Part shown: positions 62,700 through 64,000 of the stretch, in pieces
Numbering within the stretch: position 1 is the first letter of the stretch
Layout of the letters: every line of letters begins with the position of its first letter
Source: Pedobacter cryoconitis
Lineage (GTDB): Bacteria; Bacteroidota; Bacteroidia; Sphingobacteriales; Sphingobacteriaceae
Direction: 5' to 3'
Assembly (NCBI RefSeq): GCF_001590605.1
Contig: NZ_CP014504.1
Location: 992,001-1,056,000 of the forward strand
Length of the DNA stretch: 64,000 nucleotides
The notes under the pieces: generated by a model
The model's database searches: none
Told to the model about the DNA's origin: nothing
Seen by the model: only the letters and a program-made list of their open reading frames with translations
Position numbers and translations under genes: made by a program

Positions 62700-62766
62700 G
62701 TGGTCGGTGTTGAGAAGGGGTTGGTAAGGCCATTGGCCTTACCAACCCCTTCTCAACACCGACCAC
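62700..62766. repeat. 67-bp near-perfect DNA palindrome
   Basis: Arms of 33 bp (62700-62732 and 62734-62766) are exact reverse complements with one central base. The arm starts GTGGTCGGTGTTGAGAAGGG and ends TAAGGCCA. It lies between the MFS gene and the convergent DUF2723 gene. The arms are GC-richer than the surroundings. It can be a terminator for both genes, but the length and perfection are far beyond need. It may be a mobile palindromic repeat. Confidence 0.85.
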
Positions 62767-62846
62767 TGATACTTGCTGAATAGTTCATTGTCTTTTGGGT
62801 AAAGACGACAACTAGCCGGGCTCTTTTATTATTTATAATAGTATTA

Positions 62847-64000
62847 TCAGCTCCTTCTGATACCTGATTTATCTATCATTTGATTAAATGAATCTTTAAT
62901 AACATGGTTTAATTCCTGCTGTTTATAACCAGCCGTCAATTGATCGAGCTGATGTAAAACAGACAAGCTTAATCTTGTATCCTGCAAATAAGCCTGCTGG
63001 AATTCCGGGGCCAGTGTACAAACATAGCTGAACTCCTGAGCAAGGAAACCAGCTGTTTCTTTAGTCAGCTGATTCGCCTCTTTAATCCGGTTGAGCGCAT
63101 ATAAATTCTGAATGGTACTAATCCTGTTTACCGTATCTCTTACCGAATAATTAGTCAATGGTAAATCTCTCAGACATTTCTGCATTAAATATGCAGCCTT
63201 TGCAGATTTCCCTTCCATAATCAGATTACCAGCAAGTGTATTGTTAAATCCCCAGGTAGAAAAAACAATTCTTTTGGATTCCTGATCCAGATAAGAAGCC
63301 TTATTGAATCCTGTATAATCCATTTTATGCATCACATTTGCATACATTACATCCGAATTAGTCTTGTCACTTTTATCTCTGTTATCCTCGGCTGAAGTTT
63401 TAAAAGGGAGTAAACGATACGCATACCCTTCCAGGTAAAGGTATTGATCAAGACCTATATAAGTATCTTGTGATACCGAAGTTGCAAAGTATATCGGGCG
63501 TTCCCAATTGTTATGAATGAGAATATCAAATAGGGCTAAATCGCCTTTACTAGCATAAGATTTATTAAAGTTCCATTCCATTGTTTTGCTCACCTGCGCT
63601 TTTTGAGCAGGAGTGATGGTATGCGTTTTAACGAGCTGTTCGGGATCTATAGTGAGTTTTAGCTTTTTAGTGGGCAGAAAATTCATAAACGTGCCATCGG
63701 TCATCTGTACCTGATCTTCTTTGTTTTCAGAAGTCATTACCGAAAACAAATCCTTCAACTCTACACTATCAGTCAGTCCATAATCTACGTAAGGCAGATA
63801 ATCCCTGACACCAGTAACATACTTTTCTTCAGCCATCGTGATAGGTAATGCTGCAGATTTATTCATTTGCTTCTTCAATTGATTGATAAAAGAGGCATCG
63901 GGTAAAAACTGCATACAGATTACACGTACATCTGTTCTGAAACCCTCTACTTCCTGCGCGTACCAAAGTGGAAAAGTATCATTATCTGCATTCGTAAAAA
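62847..64000 (-). CDS. DUF2723 membrane protein (glycosyltransferase 117 type), C-terminal part
   Basis: 384 codons open to the right edge. The upstream portion reads TNADNDTFPLWYAQEVEGFR followed by TDVRVICMQFLPD, typical of the DUF2723 family after its membrane region; WERPIYFATSVSQDTYIGLD and the LEGYAYRLLPF block also fit. An internal ATG at 63914 is not the start. The part seen is soluble, with a C-terminal helical segment; the N-terminal multi-pass membrane part is missing from the window. Family members are PMT-like O-glycosyltransferase candidates. Confidence 0.85.
   Translation of the reverse strand, partial: FTNADNDTFPLWYAQEVEGFRTDVRVICMQFLPDASFINQLKKQMNKSAALPITMAEEKYVTGVRDYLPYVDYGLTDSVELKDLFSVMTSENKEDQVQMTDGTFMNFLPTKKLKLTIDPEQLVKTHTITPAQKAQVSKTMEWNFNKSYASKGDLALFDILIHNNWERPIYFATSVSQDTYIGLDQYLYLEGYAYRLLPFKTSAEDNRDKSDKTNSDVMYANVMHKMDYTGFNKASYLDQESKRIVFSTWGFNNTLAGNLIMEGKSAKAAYLMQKCLRDLPLTNYSVRDTVNRISTIQNLYALNRIKEANQLTKETAGFLAQEFSYVCTLAPEFQQAYLQDTRLSLSVLHQLDQLTAGYKQQELNHVIKDSFNQMIDKSGIRRS

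Noticed and set aside
62700..62766. Ends of an insertion sequence
   Set aside because: The arms touch each other with one base between and no transposase is nearby.
1..64000. tRNA, rRNA or riboswitch genes
   Set aside because: No cloverleaf with conserved TTCGA arm, no rRNA stretches and no TPP, cobalamin or SAM riboswitch core was found by eye; covariance-model searches were not possible here.

Overview
The window looks like chromosomal DNA of a Bacteroidota bacterium of the Sphingobacteriaceae, most like Pedobacter. The support is a SusC/SusD pair behind a FecR anti-sigma factor, SusC with an STN domain, TonB-dependent receptors with carboxypeptidase-like N-terminal domains, -7 boxes of the TAnnTTTG kind, an AT-rich composition and very short leaders. 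Species is not decided. No tRNA, rRNA, CRISPR array, phage or complete insertion sequence was seen.

Layout. (1) 1-433: 5' part of a family 2 glycosyltransferase, cut by the window edge. (2) 612-13036: FecR, SusC, SusD, NHL lipoprotein, beta-barrel protein, two proteins sharing a C-terminal domain (one a redoxin/FKBP fusion) and a subtilisin-like protease. (3) 13110-27138: an accessory region with about ten small glycosyltransferases in four paralogous groups, two GT10 (fucosyltransferase-like) enzymes, a family of 84-96 residue proteins (six intact members, one broken copy), a hidden 46-residue membrane peptide, a frameshifted SMR transporter and a few unknown genes. (4) 27175-33395: biotin operon (ferritin-like protein, bioF, bioD, bioB, bioA) and a divergent MocR-type regulator. 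(5) 33783-38018: a 62-residue orphan, a large MscS-type channel, an acetyltransferase-like protein and YjbQ. (6) 38135-49293: siderophore locus with TonB receptor, PepSY membrane protein, PLP decarboxylase, NIS synthetase fused to an acyltransferase, N-monooxygenase and a second NIS synthetase, with Fur-like palindromes. (7) 49582-64000: kynureninase, bestrophin, HDAC-like, topoisomerase III, class IV aminotransferase, metallo-hydrolase, miaA, beta-barrel protein, TetR/MFS cluster and the 3' part of a DUF2723 membrane protein cut by the right edge.

The main discovery is a regulatory module. A 14-bp palindrome of form GGGTCAAAWGTCCC occurs nine times. Measured by hand, seven copies have a TAAATTG-like -7 box exactly 23 bp from one side and six have a TAACTTG-like box exactly 38 bp from the other side. 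Four copies do both and drive divergent genes. All 13 promoters lie just upstream of a start codon: glycosyltransferases, GT10 enzymes, one small protein of the 84-96 residue family, the hidden membrane peptide, an unknown two-gene unit, and the distant 62-residue gene. This ties scattered genes into one regulon under an unknown regulator and fixes several start codons.

The working view of region 3 is an uncharacterised glycosylation system in which many soluble GT-A enzymes are co-regulated with small Trp/Tyr/Cys-containing proteins lacking signal peptides. Whether the small proteins are substrates, partners or something else cannot be told from sequence.
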